From contig CM062290.1 of assembly GCA_031216915.1 (NCBI GenBank), positions 170,519,453 to 170,583,452 on the forward strand: 64,000 nt of DNA, given 5' to 3'. Position 1 is the stretch's first letter. The number at the start of each line of letters is the position of its first letter. Of the stretch, positions 62,546 to 64,000 are shown one piece after another. The notes below the pieces were generated by a model, which had not been told where the DNA came from, did not search any database, and saw only the letters and a list, made by a program, of their open reading frames with translations. This stretch comes from Pictodentalium vernedei. Its lineage: Eukaryota > Mollusca > Scaphopoda > Dentaliida > Dentaliidae. The translations under genes were made by a program, and so were the position numbers.

Positions 62546-63196
62546 CAAGCATCATGTGTCATCCTTACTCCCATTAGTTGGCGTCCCATGCAAATCGTGA
62601 AATTCGGGAATTTTAAGGGGGGGGGGGTGCTGGGAGACAAGCTGTCTACGCAACTGCCTAGAAGTAAGCTGGCATTGTGGATATATATTTAACGATGCCT
62701 TCAGCGTGCTCTCTGTAATTTATTTATCGATTGACAAATCTATAATATCTATACAATAAAGCAGTGGAGTCTTATAAATGATACATGAAAATGATTTGCA
62801 TTATAGAATGGTTATGGTGGCAAGCATTATCATACTCTGGCAAAATAAAAATGTTGCCAAAAGCAATATATATGAACAGTAATATTTCTACAAACGAACA
62901 ACATGCACATACATTGTCAGTGAACATACCGTAATTTTAAACATATGTCACCTTTGTCATTCACAATAGCGACATAATTTTTGCATGGACAACGTGAGCG
63001 CATCAATACTATATCGACTTTTTAAGAAGAGGAATAGCATAAATTTCCATGTTGATGCTGCGTTCACAAAGAATGCAATTACATAGAAGTAACGAAAATG
63101 AATGTCATCTTTGACGCTGTAATATAAAACCCCACACATTACCCTGTGTTCCGAGGATCGTTTAACTGGTTGAGTGCTAGAAGTCACTATGAGGAC
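62546..63196. other. Unannotated stretch
   Basis: AT-rich after 62700, with a short G run at about 62620. No element is recognised; the 76-codon minus-strand frame at 62957-63187 has no motif. Confidence 0.4.
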
Positions 63197-63436
63197 TTTA
63201 ACCCTTTACCCAACGAATCGCCCGCATCCGCCCGCGTAATATGCAAATTCTGCAGTTGAAAAAATATTATTTTTAAAAAAATTTCAACAAAACCATATCA
63301 TGTGACCCCTCGTTGGAACGAGCTCATCGAGCTCGTTCTAACGAGGGGTCACATGATATGGTTTTGTTGAATTTTTTTGACAAATTTTAAAAAATTATAT
63401 TTAAAATAATAAATTTTGATATCGTCTGCGTTGGGT
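63197..63436. mobile_element. TTAA-bounded palindromic MITE, subtype A, reference copy
   Basis: Left TTAACCCTTTACCCAACGAA, CGCCCGCATCCGCCCGCGTA, ATATGCAAATTCTGCAGTTG; right TTGATATCGTCTGCGTTGGG, TAAAGGGTTAA. The centre CCATATCATGTGACCCCTCG, TTGGAACGAGCTC/ATC/GAGCTCGTTCTAACG, AGGGGTCACATGATATGG pairs except for one base. Length is 240 bp. This is the most regular A copy. Confidence 0.92.
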
Positions 63437-63464
63437 AAAGGGTTAAAAAAAATGTGGGTACTAA

Positions 63465-63645
63465 AGCAAAAGCAAATGTTTTCCTTGCTCATATTTCACA
63501 TCCAGTCAAACGCGAATAATATTTTGTTTATCTAATTAGTTCTATTACAATTGATTGGAAGAGCCCCGGACACTCTCCAATAATTTGTAATTAAACAAAT
63601 ATTGAATAACAAATTCAGACCACCAAAAATAATCTAGCCTTCAAT
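63465..63645 (-). repeat. Unnamed dispersed repeat, copy 2
   Basis: The minus strand reads TTGAAGGCTAGATTATTTTT, GTTATTCAATATTTGTTTAA, TTACAAATTATTGGAGAGTG, AAACAAAATATTATTCGCGT, TTGACT and GAGCAAGGAAAACATTTGC, which follow 38186-38392. Ends are not defined. Confidence 0.6.
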
Positions 63646-64000
63646 CAGGTAAATACGTATAACATTACGAGAACTCGTAGTATTATCAGATTTTAACACT
63701 CAATAAAAAATGTATTCATTGCACTAAAATAAGAGGCCCTTTTTCTGAACTCTTCTTCGTCTTTGTGGAGGCATATGCTGCATAAATTGTTTTATGAAAT
63801 GGTTGCATTCATAACGAAGATGAGAATTTCCAAGAATCAGGTTTTCTGTTTCTATTTTTGAGAAATTGATGAAAAATTATGAAGTTAAGCTCTGGGTACC
63901 AGTTTCCGTTTTAAAACTGAAACAGAACGTGTTCATCTAAAACGCGCTTAATTTATGAAAATACTCCAGCCACTAAATACCCACAGAGGGAGGGGGGGGG
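63646..64000. other. Unannotated stretch
   Basis: No recognisable gene or element; the window ends in an eight-base G run. Confidence 0.4.

Overview
The window is AT-rich, intron- or intergenic-type DNA from an animal, most likely a marine invertebrate. The short interspersed elements (SINEs) with a GGGCAAGACACTT-type central block, and the elements that open with TTTTTAGCTCA followed by GTCCGTC-rich sequence and tandem cores, remind me of mollusc genomes, especially bivalves. That assignment is inference from repeat style. I found no convincing host protein-coding exon, no rRNA or tRNA gene and no CRISPR array. One 100-N assembly gap lies at 19507-19606. Long G or C homopolymers are frequent.

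Nearly everything I can support is mobile DNA. Six classes recur. (1) Elements with hairpin ends and tandem-repeat cores resemble non-autonomous Helitron/Helentron (HINE or 'pearl') elements. The larger members are at 6196-8070, 19877-21546, 27166-28623, 28894-29850, 31836-33032, 33190-34250, 41248-42233, 46464-47802 and 55270-57030. Relatives with other ends lie at 694-3198, 3334-4195, 10259-10655, 13144-14866, 20384-20720, 23471-23943 and 31010-31410. (2) Palindromic MITEs (miniature inverted-repeat elements) bounded by TTAA number eleven, some of them fragments. (3) SINEs carry at least three interchangeable heads, including a 5S-rRNA-derived one at 60920-61310, and two interchangeable tails. 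(4) A separate SINE-like family with an unrecognised head has five copies, three of them with clear target-site duplications (TSDs). (5) Long non-LTR (LINE) relics lie on the minus strand at 10865-15205 and 59699-60230, with a possible plus-strand piece at 48289-48540. (6) One nearly full-length Tc1-type transposase relic sits on the minus strand at 54244-55270.

Layout. 0-10 kb holds hairpin/tandem elements, one MITE and a G-rich minisatellite. 10-17 kb holds a LINE relic split by two younger insertions. 17-19 kb holds several hairpin elements. 19-36 kb is a dense block of the ~1.2-1.7 kb hairpin-ended elements, including a nested insertion, a local tandem duplication and several SINEs. 36-46 kb is sparser, with SINE pieces and large stretches where I see nothing. 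46-58 kb has two more hairpin-ended elements, a long-TIR transposon that splits a SINE, and the Tc1 relic. 58-64 kb has four TTAA MITE or SINE copies, the 5S-headed SINE, a 133-bp minisatellite and, at 62210-62545, a promoter-like cluster of NRF-1, CRE, E-box and YY1-type motifs that is the best hint of a nearby host gene.

The most interesting signals are modular. Unrelated tandem cores sit between the same pair of terminal hairpins, and different pol III heads are joined to the same SINE body. The TTAA MITEs also show paired base changes in the two arms of their central palindrome.
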